DNA from: an uncultured Bacilli bacterium | Lineage (GTDB): Bacteria; Bacillota_I; Bacilli_A; RF39; UBA660 | Assembly: GCA_934089255.1 (NCBI GenBank) | Contig: CAKOJI010000004.1 | Coordinates: 1 to 53,350 of the forward strand | Direction of reading: 5' to 3' | DNA length: 53,350 bases | Shown here: positions 27,313 to 36,500 of the stretch, piece by piece | Numbering within the stretch: the first letter of the stretch is position 1 | Layout: each line of letters opens with the position of its first letter | Translations under genes and position numbers: made by a program | The notes under the pieces: model-generated | Databases searched by the model: none | Told to the model about the DNA's origin: nothing | The model's input: the letters and a program-made list of their open reading frames with translations, nothing else

Positions 27313-28642
27313 ATTTTTCTAGTTCTCCTTTTAAAAGATTAACAAATTTTGGTTCTAAATTATTTTCATTATTCCAATTTTTTTCTGGTTTTATAGTTTC
27401 ATCTTCTAATTTATAGTGTTCTTTGTAGTACTCTAAAAGATATGGTAAATTCTTAGTTTTGTTTATAACTTGTGTTAATGCGTAATTTACTTCACTATAG
27501 GTGCCTACACATTCGAACGGTTTTGTTTCTCCGTTACCAGTTAATTCTATAAATATTTTTAGCAATTCTTTTTTCGTAAATAAATCTTCTTTAAATATTT
27601 CTACTAATTTGTCTTTATATAGAAATGGACTTAATATAATATATACGAAAAGACATTTTGGACAATTACAACACCATTTCCAAGGTTTTTCTTTACTTCC
27701 TACGTTACAGCTTTTAAATATTTGATGGTATTTTTTGTAATTAGAAAATAATAGTGCTATTTGATATTCTGAAAGTGGTCTTAAAAGACTAAAATATTTT
27801 ATGTTTATTTTAAAATATTTATTAGTATAATTATTAAAGTCATTTTCAAATTCATATGTTTTTGAATACTGGTGGTTTATTTTGGTTCCTTCTACGTTTG
27901 ATTCGTTTGCGCTTGATTCGTTTGATAATATTATATATTTCTTATTATTTGTGTATGCAGTTAAATATGAAACAAATGCAACTAAAGCACTAAATGGAGT
28001 ATGTCCATTTATGAAACCTTTATTATTTAAATCAATTAAATTTTTATCAATTGTTCTTTTTATAGTAATTATTTTATCATCTTTGTATCCTGCTATTTTG
28101 GCACATTGTATATTTACATCTTTAGGGTTTATTATAAATGGGTTATTTATATTATTTTCTGATTCTAATATTTCCAGTGTAACATTAGAATCTTTTCCAC
28201 CACCTGTTGGAATTAAATTGCCTATACCATTATATTCTGGATATTTTATTTCTGTTTTATTTGAACTACATTTAATATTCATAAAATCGTTGTAACTTAG
28301 AGTTATATTATTTCTATAGAATAGTTCTCCTAATCCATAATAATATAGTTTTTTGAAAAATGTTATTTGATCACTATCTAAGTAACCAGCTTTAATTATA
28401 ACATTTTTACTACAAGTACATTTCCAATAACTTATTAGTTCTACTAATCCTATGTGAAATATTAAGTAATTAGTAAATGTGTCGTTTTTAAATTCTTTTA
28501 ATTCTAATGTGGGGTAAAAATGTGTTAAATTAGGAATATTAAAATCAAATGTAATTATTGTTTTTGAATTATTATTTTCTATTTTATATCCTTCATAAAT
28601 AAACGTATCGTATTTATTGCTTAGTAAATTATAATTGTCCAT
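27302..28642 (-). CDS. murL: MurL-like UDP-MurNAc-L-Ala-L-Glu epimerase
   Basis: A 446-residue protein with a PP-loop-like nucleotide site 'IPTGGGKDSNVTLE' in the middle and a Cys cluster 'WKWCCNCPKCLFVY' near residue 330. In between are 'SNESSANESNVEGTKINHQYSK' fragments typical of the family. This architecture matches MurL, the ATP-dependent enzyme first described in Xanthomonas that epimerises the terminal L-Glu of UDP-MurNAc-L-Ala-L-Glu to D-Glu after MurD2 has added it. Overlap with murD is what that pathway predicts. No glutamate racemase gene is in this window. I chose the Met at 28642 because GGAG sits eight bases upstream. The alternative is another PP-loop amidating or thiolating enzyme. 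Confidence 0.7.
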   Translation of the reverse strand: MDNYNLLSNKYDTFIYEGYKIENNNSKTIITFDFNIPNLTHFYPTLELKEFKNDTFTNYLIFHIGLVELISYWKCTCSKNVIIKAGYLDSDQITFFKKLYYYGLGELFYRNNITLSYNDFMNIKCSSNKTEIKYPEYNGIGNLIPTGGGKDSNVTLEILESENNINNPFIINPKDVNIQCAKIAGYKDDKIITIKRTIDKNLIDLNNKGFINGHTPFSALVAFVSYLTAYTNNKKYIILSNESSANESNVEGTKINHQYSKTYEFENDFNNYTNKYFKINIKYFSLLRPLSEYQIALLFSNYKKYHQIFKSCNVGSKEKPWKWCCNCPKCLFVYIILSPFLYKDKLVEIFKEDLFTKKELLKIFIELTGNGETKPFECVGTYSEVNYALTQVINKTKNLPYLLEYYKEHYKLEDETIKPEKNWNNENNLEPKFVNLLKGELEKYVK

Positions 28643-28687
28643 ATACATCACTCCAATATAATTATACTATAAAAAAACTTTTTTTAT

Positions 28688-28726
28688 AAAAAAAAGAACA
28701 CTAGTTTATCACTAATATTCTTTTTT
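28688..28726. terminator. Strong terminator upstream of murL
   Basis: Twelve-pair stem (arms 28694-28705 and 28711-28722, two G-U pairs) with a five-base loop. Eight T follow on the reverse strand, and a T-rich tail follows on the forward strand. It isolates the murL operon from the PPTase gene. Confidence 0.85.
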
Positions 28727-28958
28727 CTTAATATTTACTTAAATCGACACAAAATATTAAAGTTGTATAATAAATTAATTTGCTTTTTTTGCTTAACTTT
28801 ACTCTTAATTCATTACACATATAAATCATAACTCATTATTAATATGAAAAGATTTTTTTGGCTTTAAATACCTGTTTTTGTGTCAAAAATGTTAAAAAGT
28901 TATCATAAATAGCGAGTTTTTGTTAGTTCGAACTAAAAATTGTATGTTTTGAACGAAT
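28727..28958. other. Gene-free stretch with nested inverted repeats
   Basis: No plausible gene. GACACAAAA (28746-28754) is inversely repeated as TTTTGTGTC (28876-28884). A perfect 14-bp palindrome TTAGTTCGAACTAA lies at 28923-28936. It is flanked by an imperfect inverted pair TTTTTGTTA..TTCG / CGAA..TAACAAAAA. It could be a degraded insertion element or a regulator-binding region. Confidence 0.5.
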
Positions 28959-29414
28959 TTAACAAAAAATTGATATAGAAATTATGTAATTTTTATATTT
29001 TTTTATTATAAATTTATTTTTTAATGCTATTGTGTCCACTTTTTTTAAATCATATTTTAAACCCATTCCAAGCATTTTTACGTACGATTCTTTCATTGTC
29101 CACATTTTTGTAAAATCGTTTTCTTTATCAAGGGAATTTAATATATTTTCTTTTTCTGATTTAGTGCATATTGTATTAAGTATTGATGAGTTATACTTTA
29201 TTGATTCTATGTCAATACCAATTTCTTTATCCGATATTGCAATAACTGTGATATTATCTTTATTTGAAATATTAAAATATAATTCGTTTGTTTTTAAATA
29301 TTTATTATTATATTTATTTTTTATAATATCATATTCGTATATGTTATTTTCGTTTAGTACTTTTTTTAAAAAATTATCAGTTGTAGTGTTTTCTTCTATA
29401 TATAATTTATACAT
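28959..29414 (-). CDS. 4'-phosphopantetheinyl transferase, Sfp superfamily, short
   Basis: Transfers phosphopantetheine from CoA to a carrier protein serine. The family signature is present: 'IGIDIE' near residues 66-71 supplies the metal-binding Asp and Glu, and 'WTMKESYVKMLGMGL' near 108-122 supplies the W-x-x-K-E-[SA] block. At 151 residues it lacks most of the N-terminal half-domain of Sfp (about 220 residues) but is longer than AcpS. GGGGGAT precedes the ATG by ten bases. No carrier protein or synthase gene is adjacent, so the substrate is unknown; housekeeping AcpP is the default. Confidence 0.82.
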   Translation of the reverse strand: MYKLYIEENTTTDNFLKKVLNENNIYEYDIIKNKYNNKYLKTNELYFNISNKDNITVIAISDKEIGIDIESIKYNSSILNTICTKSEKENILNSLDKENDFTKMWTMKESYVKMLGMGLKYDLKKVDTIALKNKFIIKKYKNYIISISIFC

Positions 29415-29510
29415 ATCTCTTATCCCCCTAACTTAATATATTAACTTTTTATTGTGATATATGTACGTGTTTTTGGTAATTAATATATTTTTATTATAAG
29501 ATATTTTTGA

Positions 29511-29819
29511 ATAGTTTCAAGTGATAATTTCTTTGTAGCTGGAGATGTGCTTCCTGTATGTAGCAATACACTTACTAATCATAAAAATGTTAATTGCAAA
29601 TTAGCTAATGTTAAACAAATTCGATTACATGATTTCAGACATTCATGTGCATCCCTTTTAGTTAATAAAGGAGCTAACGTTCAAGTTGTAGCAAAATACT
29701 TAGGTCATACAAAAGTTGAAGAAACATTAAAAACTTATTCACACCTATTTACAAGCACCTTAGATGAAGTAGTTGCAGTAATAGATAATTTAGATAATAA
29801 TAAAACCGATGATGTTTAG
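29511..29819 (+). pseudogene. Tyrosine recombinase (phage/ICE integrase) C-terminal remnant
   Basis: The frame is open from 29511 and encodes only the catalytic end of an integrase: 'LHDFRHSCASLLVNKGANV' (His-x-x-Arg), 'LGHTKVEETLKTYSHLF' (Gly-His, and Tyr nucleophile). Homology seems to begin at 'NFFVAGDVLPVCSNTLTNHKN', before the GTG/ATG starts, and is closed by a stop at 29508. The arm-binding and core-binding domains and the first catalytic Arg region are missing, so this is a fragment and not a working recombinase. It marks a past integration event between the PPTase and recG genes. Confidence 0.82.
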
Positions 29820-29835
29820 TCACCGGTTATTTTAA
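29804..29835 (+). terminator. Terminator of the integrase remnant
   Basis: Stem AACCGATGA / TCACCGGTT (one mismatch, seven-base loop) followed by ATTTTAATTTTA. The integrase stop lies in the loop. Confidence 0.7.
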
Positions 29836-29840
29836 TTTTA

Positions 29841-31079
29841 TTAATTGTTATTAATATCAAAAACCATCACTTTAATAATTATAAATTGCCCATCATTGTT
29901 AATCGATTTTAATTTCAACTCAAAAATATTTTTTTCTAATTCTTTATGTGAATAATAGTTTTCTTCATTAGGCATATTCTTTTTTATCTCATCAAGCACT
30001 TTAAAGAAGTCTTTATTTCTTGAAAAAATAATTAAACAATCCTTTGTATCTCTCCATGTAATATAGCTCTGTAACTGTGCTAAAGCTTCTTTTAATATTT
30101 GTTTACCACTCCAAATCTTGCACTCGGCAACAAATGCAGATCGATTGTCGTATTCAATACTGATATCGGTCTTTCCTTTTTTTCTAAAACACTCGCCATT
30201 TGCTTTGCCTTTAAATGTTGCATTTAAAGTTCCTAATAATATATCACGTAATTGTTCCTCTTTAAGCATAGTATATACTTCCGGTGTTCTTTCAAATGTT
30301 GAGCATTGATGTTTTAATATATCAATAATATCTTCATACGCTTCATCTGATATTGAGTATTCTGGACTATTAATTGATGAATTAACATTTACTGGCACAA
30401 TCTTTCTTTCAACTTTAATTGTATTAATTGTTTTTGAGTTATTCGTAGTAATTGGAATTTCAAATACTTTAGATGCATTATAAAAATCTGATACTTTGCT
30501 TTTTCTTATATCCAATTTTTTTTTGGCATAATCTATTAAAGTTTCATTATATTTATTTACATCTGCATTGCACCAGCCAATATATTTTTTTATTTCATTT
30601 AAAGAAGATTTAATTCCCTCTTCCAATTTTGTTTTACTATCTTCTTTCTTTGTTTCTGCAAGCGGAATTTTTTTTGAAATTGTAAAATAACCATCGTATA
30701 ATTCTAATTCTGGAGCTCCACCCAAAGTAAATGTGCTTGCCTTATAATAAAAAATATTAGGATCCCCACTAAATGGAAAAGTACATATAATTTCTACTGC
30801 ATCTTGTAAAAACGTTCTTGGCTCATTCATTTCTCTAGGATACATTCCATAAAACGGATTAGCAAACTCTACTGATGATTTAAATATTTTTCTGTTTTCA
30901 ATTATTTCATTCTCAATTATTACAGGAAATATTTTATATTTTTCATATATATTATTTAATATAATATCGTCTTGTTCTGACATAATAATTTCATCAGACA
31001 AACTATTTATATATGAATCTATTTCTCTACGTTTAGAAGAAACAATTTGTGAAAAATCACTACTACTACACATTTTCAT
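29841..31079 (-). CDS. PD-(D/E)XK nuclease-like protein, probable defence or mobile-element cargo
   Basis: A 412-residue cytosolic protein. The C-terminal third carries a restriction-type nuclease core: 'EEQLRDILLGTLNATFKGKANGECF' (helix with Glu), 'GKTDISI' (Asp305), 'FVAECKIW' (Glu319-x-Lys321), then 'EALAQLQSYITWRDTKDCLIIF'. This D..ExK order is the catalytic pattern of PD-(D/E)XK enzymes. The first 270 residues have no family I can name and may sense a trigger or partner. GGGAG precedes the ATG. It lies beside an integrase remnant and tandem repeats, is better balanced in codon use than its AT-extreme neighbours by eye, and is likely horizontally acquired. No methylase accompanies it, so it is not a classical restriction system. 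Confidence 0.72.
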   Translation of the reverse strand: MKMCSSSDFSQIVSSKRREIDSYINSLSDEIIMSEQDDIILNNIYEKYKIFPVIIENEIIENRKIFKSSVEFANPFYGMYPREMNEPRTFLQDAVEIICTFPFSGDPNIFYYKASTFTLGGAPELELYDGYFTISKKIPLAETKKEDSKTKLEEGIKSSLNEIKKYIGWCNADVNKYNETLIDYAKKKLDIRKSKVSDFYNASKVFEIPITTNNSKTINTIKVERKIVPVNVNSSINSPEYSISDEAYEDIIDILKHQCSTFERTPEVYTMLKEEQLRDILLGTLNATFKGKANGECFRKKGKTDISIEYDNRSAFVAECKIWSGKQILKEALAQLQSYITWRDTKDCLIIFSRNKDFFKVLDEIKKNMPNEENYYSHKELEKNIFELKLKSINNDGQFIIIKVMVFDINNN

Positions 31080-31104
31080 TTATTACATCTCCCTAAAAAG
31101 TAAA

Positions 31105-31128
31105 AAATCTATTATTAAAAATAGATTT
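31105..31128. repeat. Inverted repeat in the nuclease gene leader
   Basis: AAATCTATT (31105-31113) and AATAGATTT (31120-31128), six-base loop, about 25 bases upstream of the nuclease start. It could be an operator or an mRNA leader hairpin. Confidence 0.5.
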
Positions 31129-31193
31129 CTATAATAAAATTATATCATTTTTTCATTTAAAAATCTGCAATAATCATGCAGTTTTAATAAAAC

Positions 31194-31215
31194 TTGTTCC
31201 CAAGTTGTTCCCAAG
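31194..31215. repeat. Tandem 11-bp repeat TTGTTCCCAAG x2
   Basis: Two exact back-to-back copies at 31194-31204 and 31205-31215. Such GTTCCC-type repeats often lie near tyrosine-integrase attachment regions. With the integrase remnant 1.4 kb away this may be the far end of the old element. Confidence 0.8.
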
Positions 31216-31265
31216 AATTTTCTAGCTATTATTAAAATGCTCGCAAACCCTTATAAATTGGGCAC

Positions 31266-31361
31266 AAAAAATGAGAGCTTTCGCTCTCTTCAGGGGGTTT
31301 TGGTTGATACGTATTAACAATAAAATCGTTAATAGTATCTGCATCATATAATATGATGCCT
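31266..31361 (-). ncRNA. Candidate small RNA A (C-rich, downstream of recG)
   Basis: Predicted transcript of about 95 bases on the reverse strand. Its promoter is at 31396-31368. Structure from the 5' end: a near-perfect 9-bp hairpin (GCATCATAT / ATATGATGC, 31359-31341), a second bulged hairpin (GATAC.ATTAAC / GTTAAT..GTATC, 31339-31306), then an unpaired stretch containing CCCCC (31297-31293). It ends in a terminator with a GAAA tetraloop (GAGAGC-GAAA-GCTCTC) and six T. There is no reading frame. Single-stranded C-runs are striking in such AT-rich DNA and recall sRNAs that pair with Shine-Dalgarno sequences. It could be the recG 3' end instead, but the separate promoter argues otherwise. Confidence 0.55.
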
Positions 31362-31367
31362 ATAATC

Positions 31368-31396
31368 ATTTTATAATTAAAACATTTCTTTGTCAA
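31368..31396 (-). promoter_or_regulatory. Promoter of candidate sRNA A
   Basis: Reverse strand TTGACA (31396-31391), 17 bases, TAAAAT (31373-31368). Confidence 0.65.
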
Positions 31397-31416
31397 TTAT
31401 AAAATCTAAAAAAATA

Positions 31417-33402
31417 TTAATCTATAAAATTTATTTGTGAAATTATATTTTGGTAGTACTTGTTATTTTCAAAATTAGTATCAATATTATTGTTTATAAA
31501 TTCTTCTGAATCTTTGTTACATTGTTTTAATATTTTTAAATCTGTTTTTATATCAGCTATTTTAAAGTTTATTTCTCCACTTTGTTTTGTACCAAATATA
31601 TTTCCGCTTCCTCTTAATTCAAAATCTTTTTCTGAAATATAAAATCCATCATTTGACTCTGTTAGTACATTAAGTCTTTCTTTTTCATATTTGCTTATCA
31701 GTATGCAATATGAAGTTAAATTGTTTCTTCCTACTCTTCCTCTTAACTGATGTAATGTTGATAGTCCAAATCTTTCTGCATTAAATATTACTATACATGT
31801 TGCATTTTTTACATCTACTCCTACTTCTATTACAGTTGTAGAAATTAATATCTTTGTACTACCTTCTTTAAAATTGTTCATTATTGCTTCTTTTTCTTTA
31901 TTCTTTAATTTTCCGTGTAATATTTCTATAAGAATCTTGTTGTTAAAAGCAATATCCATTTTTTCTTTTAATTTTTCAACATCATATAAATCGTTATTTT
32001 CGTTTTCTTCTACTAGAGGGGATATTACGTATATTTGATGTCCTTTTTTTATTTCATCAAGCATTAATTTAAGTGCATTTTTTAATTCTGTTTCTTTATA
32101 TAATTTTGTAATTACTTCTTTTCTTCCGTTAGGTTTAGTTCTTATTTCTGAAATATCCATATCACCGTAAATTGTTAAAGCATATGTTCTTGGAATTGGT
32201 GTTGCAGACATATAAAGAACGTCTACATTAATTCCTTTATTTTGTAAGTTTTTTCTTTGATTAACTCCGAATCTATGTTGTTCATCTGTTATGACTAGAC
32301 CCAAATTATTAAAAGTAACTTCTTCATTAATTATTGAATGAGTACCTATTATACAATCTATTTCATTATTTTTTAATTTTTCTAATATTTTTTTTCTTTC
32401 AGTTTTTTTAGTCGATGAAGTTAATAGTGCAATATTTATATTTAATATTTTTTTTATGTTTTCATAGTGTTGAAGAGCAAGTATTTCTGTCGGTGCTAAT
32501 AGCCCGGATTGATAGCCTGCTAAATAATTTGCATATATTGCTAAAAATGCTACAATTGTTTTTCCACTTCCTACATCACCAATAATTATTCTATTCATTC
32601 TTTTGTCGTCTTTAAAATCATTCACTATATCTTCTATTGCCTTTAACTGATCTTTAGTTAAACTAAATGGTATAGATTTTATTAATTCTTTTAATTTTTC
32701 ATCATCTATATTTTTTATTATGTTATTTTCATCTTGTTTTCTTTTTAATTTAAGATAATTAATTTTAAACATAAAATCAAATAATTCTTTATACTTTAAT
32801 GTTATTTTAGCTTGTTTTAAATTTTCATAATTATGTGGATTGTGTATTTCTTTTAAAGATCTTATTTCATCTTTCATTTTATATTTTTCTATTAAATAAT
32901 TTGGTAATGTATTTTTATAATTTATGTTATCTAAAGTATATAATATTATATTATTTAAACTTTTGTTTTTTATAGTACCTTTTATATGATATATAGGTTC
33001 AATTATTGTATTTAAAATTGGTTTTAATAAAATACTAGTGGCTGTAAATTTATTATTTGCTTTATTATATTTTCCAGTTAAACATATACATTTTCCAACA
33101 CTTAAATTATTTTTCATAAATGCTCTATTAAATATAATAACACTAATTAATTTGTTTGATGTAAGTAATCTAAAAGTTATATAATTAAGATTTTTTTTAA
33201 TATATATAATTTTTGGTAATGATTCTATTATTCCGTTTATAGTTATTGTTGAGTTTTCAATGCAATTATTTATATTAGAAGGATTATAAATATTATATTT
33301 GTATGGATAATAATTTACTAAGTCTGTTATTGTATATATGTTTAATTTGTTTAATTCTGTAATGGTTTTATTACCAATTTTTGGTATACTTTCTAAATTC
33401 AT
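31417..33402 (-). CDS. recG: ATP-dependent DNA helicase RecG
   Basis: Rescues stalled replication forks by branch migration. The N-terminal wedge (OB fold) spans about 50-160 ('STITINGIIESLPK'). Helicase motifs: 'GDVGSGKT' near 275, 'APTEILALQHY', 'ITDEQHRFG' near 373, 'MSATPIPRTYA', 'STTVIEVGVDVKNA', and the RecG 'QLRGRVGRN' end. Its 661 residues are close to the usual 680. AGGAGG precedes the ATG. Downstream lies candidate sRNA A; upstream is candidate sRNA B on the opposite strand. Confidence 0.95.
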   Translation of the reverse strand: MNLESIPKIGNKTITELNKLNIYTITDLVNYYPYKYNIYNPSNINNCIENSTITINGIIESLPKIIYIKKNLNYITFRLLTSNKLISVIIFNRAFMKNNLSVGKCICLTGKYNKANNKFTATSILLKPILNTIIEPIYHIKGTIKNKSLNNIILYTLDNINYKNTLPNYLIEKYKMKDEIRSLKEIHNPHNYENLKQAKITLKYKELFDFMFKINYLKLKRKQDENNIIKNIDDEKLKELIKSIPFSLTKDQLKAIEDIVNDFKDDKRMNRIIIGDVGSGKTIVAFLAIYANYLAGYQSGLLAPTEILALQHYENIKKILNINIALLTSSTKKTERKKILEKLKNNEIDCIIGTHSIINEEVTFNNLGLVITDEQHRFGVNQRKNLQNKGINVDVLYMSATPIPRTYALTIYGDMDISEIRTKPNGRKEVITKLYKETELKNALKLMLDEIKKGHQIYVISPLVEENENNDLYDVEKLKEKMDIAFNNKILIEILHGKLKNKEKEAIMNNFKEGSTKILISTTVIEVGVDVKNATCIVIFNAERFGLSTLHQLRGRVGRNNLTSYCILISKYEKERLNVLTESNDGFYISEKDFELRGSGNIFGTKQSGEINFKIADIKTDLKILKQCNKDSEEFINNNIDTNFENNKYYQNIISQINFID

Positions 33403-33443
33403 AAATCCTCCTAAAATTTTTGTTCAAAATTTATAAAAAAGTG

Positions 33444-33472
33444 TTGACAAAACTTTATAAATCAATTAGTAT
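33444..33472 (+). promoter_or_regulatory. Promoter of candidate sRNA B
   Basis: TTGACA (33444-33449), 17 bases, TAGTAT (33467-33472). No plus-strand protein gene follows for over 13 kb. Confidence 0.6.
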
Positions 33473-33477
33473 ATGAA

Positions 33478-33574
33478 GTACCAATTCACTTTAAGAGCGA
33501 ATTGGTGCTAGTATCACACTAGCCAACCCCTTTTTATTCTTTGAAGCTGTTCTCAGGGGGCAGCTTCTTTTTTT
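33478..33574 (+). ncRNA. Candidate small RNA B (between recG and nifJ)
   Basis: Predicted transcript of about 97 bases. Hairpin 1: ACCAATTC / GAATTGGT (33480-33506). Hairpin 2: GCTAGT-ATCAC-ACTAGC (33507-33523). A single-stranded segment with CCCC at 33527-33530 follows. The terminator is GAAGCTG / CAGCTTC (33543-33567) with seven T. The terminator loop holds GGGGG, which could pair with the CCCC and mask it. There is no reading frame, and the transcript is convergent with nifJ, whose stop overlaps its T-run. The conserved GGAA hairpin of SRP RNA is absent. It could be a leader-antisense RNA for recG, but its own promoter and terminator favour a free sRNA. Confidence 0.65.
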
Positions 33575-36500
33575 ATGTTAAATTTTTAAAATATTCATAA
33601 CGTTTTATTGCGTTATTTTTTTGTAACTCTAATAGTTCTTGTGCTTCTTTAATATTTTTTTTCTTTAAAGAATTATATCGTACTTCATTATTTAGATAAG
33701 ATTCGTATTTATCGAAGTCTGGTTCTTTTGAATCTATAATGATTTTATTATCTTTATATCTCATAAGTATATTGTATCCACATTCAACAGATTTTTTTTC
33801 TTCTTCAATAGAATTTGTTAATCCACCATTTATTCCGTGTTCTATGCACGGAGCGTATGCAATAATTATAGATGGTCCATTGTGTTCTTCAGCTTCCTTA
33901 AATGCTTTAATAGCCTGCATTGGATTTGCTTTTAAACTTATACTTGCAACATAAACATTTTCATATGTAGTTGCTATTTTAAATAAATCTTTTTTGTAGT
34001 TATGTTTACCTTTTGTTGCAAATTTTGCAACAGCTCCAAGTTTAGTTGACTTAGAAGATTGACCTCCTGTATTTGAATACACTTCAGTATCAAGTACTAA
34101 TATATTAATATTTTCATTTGATGAAAGAACGTGATCAATTCCATTAAAACCTATATCATAAGCCCAACCATCTCCACCTATGCACCAAATACTTCTTTTT
34201 GAAATATAATTTAATAAATCTTTATTGAAATTAGTTTGTTCTAGTTTTGATTTAATAACACTAGTTATTTTATAATTATTTTTATTTTTTAACCATTCTT
34301 TATATATAGAATTTTCTGGTTCTTTTAACATTATTTCTTCTATTTCTTTTCGTTTTTGTTCATAAGATTTTAACATTCCTAAACCAAATTCGGCATTATC
34401 TTCAAATAAACTATTTGCCCATGGAATGTTGTATGGAGTACTTGGACAAGATGCTCCATAAATACTTGAACAACCTGTAGCATTTGCAATTATAAGTTCG
34501 TGTCCAAATAATTGTGTTAAAAGTTTTATATATGGAGTTTCTCCACAACCTGCACAAGCACCTGAAAATTCAAATAAAGATTTTTGAAATTGACTTCCTT
34601 TTATACTTGTAATTGGTAAAGTATTTTTATTAATATGATTATTAAATATTTCTTTTTCTAACTCTGTTGTTTTATTGTTTTCTGATAATTTTAAAGCGCT
34701 TTTTCCAAGTTTACCTGGACAAATACTTGTACATAAACCACAACCAGTACAGTCTTCTTTGCTAATTATAACAGAATAATTTTCATCTGTTCCAAAACAT
34801 TTAATGTGTTCTAATTCGTCTGGTCCTCCTACTATTGGACGAATAACAGCGTGTGGACACACTATACTACACATTCCACATTGAATACAGTTTTCGCTTA
34901 TCCAATTAGCAGCAAGAGGAGATAAGGCTCGTTTTTCATATTTTGTATTACCACCTTTTAAAATACCAGTGGATAGTTCTATAACGTCTGATGTGGATAA
35001 ACTATCTCCTTTTCCACAATTTATTTTTTCTATTATACTTTTTTCAGTTAATTCTTCTTCTTTATAATTTTCATCTATATTAACTAGTTCAAGGTTAGTA
35101 GATTCTATTGCTTTAATGTTTGAATTAACTACTTCATTTCCTTTTACGCTAAATCTTTTATTTATTAAATCTATTAATTTAGTTTTATAATTGTCAATAT
35201 TTAAATTTTCTAATATTATTTTTTCTATTATAATACCTATTCTACCAGGTATACCACTTTCTCTTGCTATTTTATTTGCGTCAATTTTAAATACTTTTAT
35301 ATTTTTATCTTTTATTATTTTTTTTGTAGTGTTTGATATTAAATTATTTAAAACAGTATCTGGTTTATCACTATTTATTATTAAAATACTGTTGTAGTTT
35401 GAATATTCCAATATGTCATATTTATTTAAATAATTTTCTTTTGTTACAACAATTATATTAGGTTTTGTAACATAGAATGGTGCTTCTATCTTTTTATCAC
35501 TTAGTCTAATATGAGAAATTGTTAGTCCACCACTTTTTTTAGAATCATATTCAAAATAACCTTGTACATATTTTTCTTCGCCTATTATTTTTAATAAATC
35601 TTTACTTGCTCCAACGCTTCCGTCAGAACCGTATCCGTATATTTTTATCTCATCACAGTTTAATTCTAGGTTAAATTTGTAATCTTTTAATGTTGTGTTA
35701 TTTAAATCATCGTTTATTCCAATTGTAAAATTATCTTTTAAATCAGTTTCTAACATTTTATACACGTCAAATATATCGCTTGGTGTAGTATTTTTTCCTG
35801 ATAAACCGTAACGACCACCAACTATATTTATAGATTTATTTTTTAATGCTGCTAAAACATCTAAATATAATGGTGAGCCGATACTTCCAGCTTCATTCGT
35901 TTTATCTAGCACTGCAATATTTTTTACTGTATTTGGTAAAACTTTTTTTAAATAATCAGCACTAAAAGGTCTATAAAGATGTACTTCTACTAAACCTACA
36001 TTATCCAGATTTTCTACTACTAATTTTATTGTGTCACAAACTGACCCCATTGCTATTATTATATTTTCTGCATTTTCACTACCGTAATAATTAAACGGTT
36101 TATAGTTAGTATTTTGAATTTTATTAATTTCATTCATATATTTTTCTACAATACTAGGAACTATTTCATAAAATTTATTTCGTGCTTCAGTGCATTGAAA
36201 ATATATATCTTCATTTTGTGCTGTTCCTCTAGTAATTATATTATCAGGGTGTAAAGACTTGTTTTTAAATTCAGTTATTTTTTCTCTATCAATTAGTTTT
36301 TCTAACTCATCAAAATCAATTTCTTTTATTTTATTTAATTCGTGACTTGTTCTAAAGCCATCAAAAAAATGTAAAAAAGGCAAAGACGTGCTTATAGCAC
36401 TTAAATGGGCTACTGCTGCTAAATCTTGTGATTCTTGTACGTTGTTTGAAGCTAACATACAAAATCCTGTTTGTCTTGTTGCATAAATATCTTGGTGGTC

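Noticed and set aside
29841..31079. Classical type II restriction enzyme
   Set aside because: No methyltransferase gene is adjacent, and the large N-terminal region is atypical.
33478..33574. SRP (4.5S) RNA or riboswitch
   Set aside because: No GGAA / GNAR apical hairpin of SRP RNA, and no downstream plus-strand gene that a riboswitch could control.
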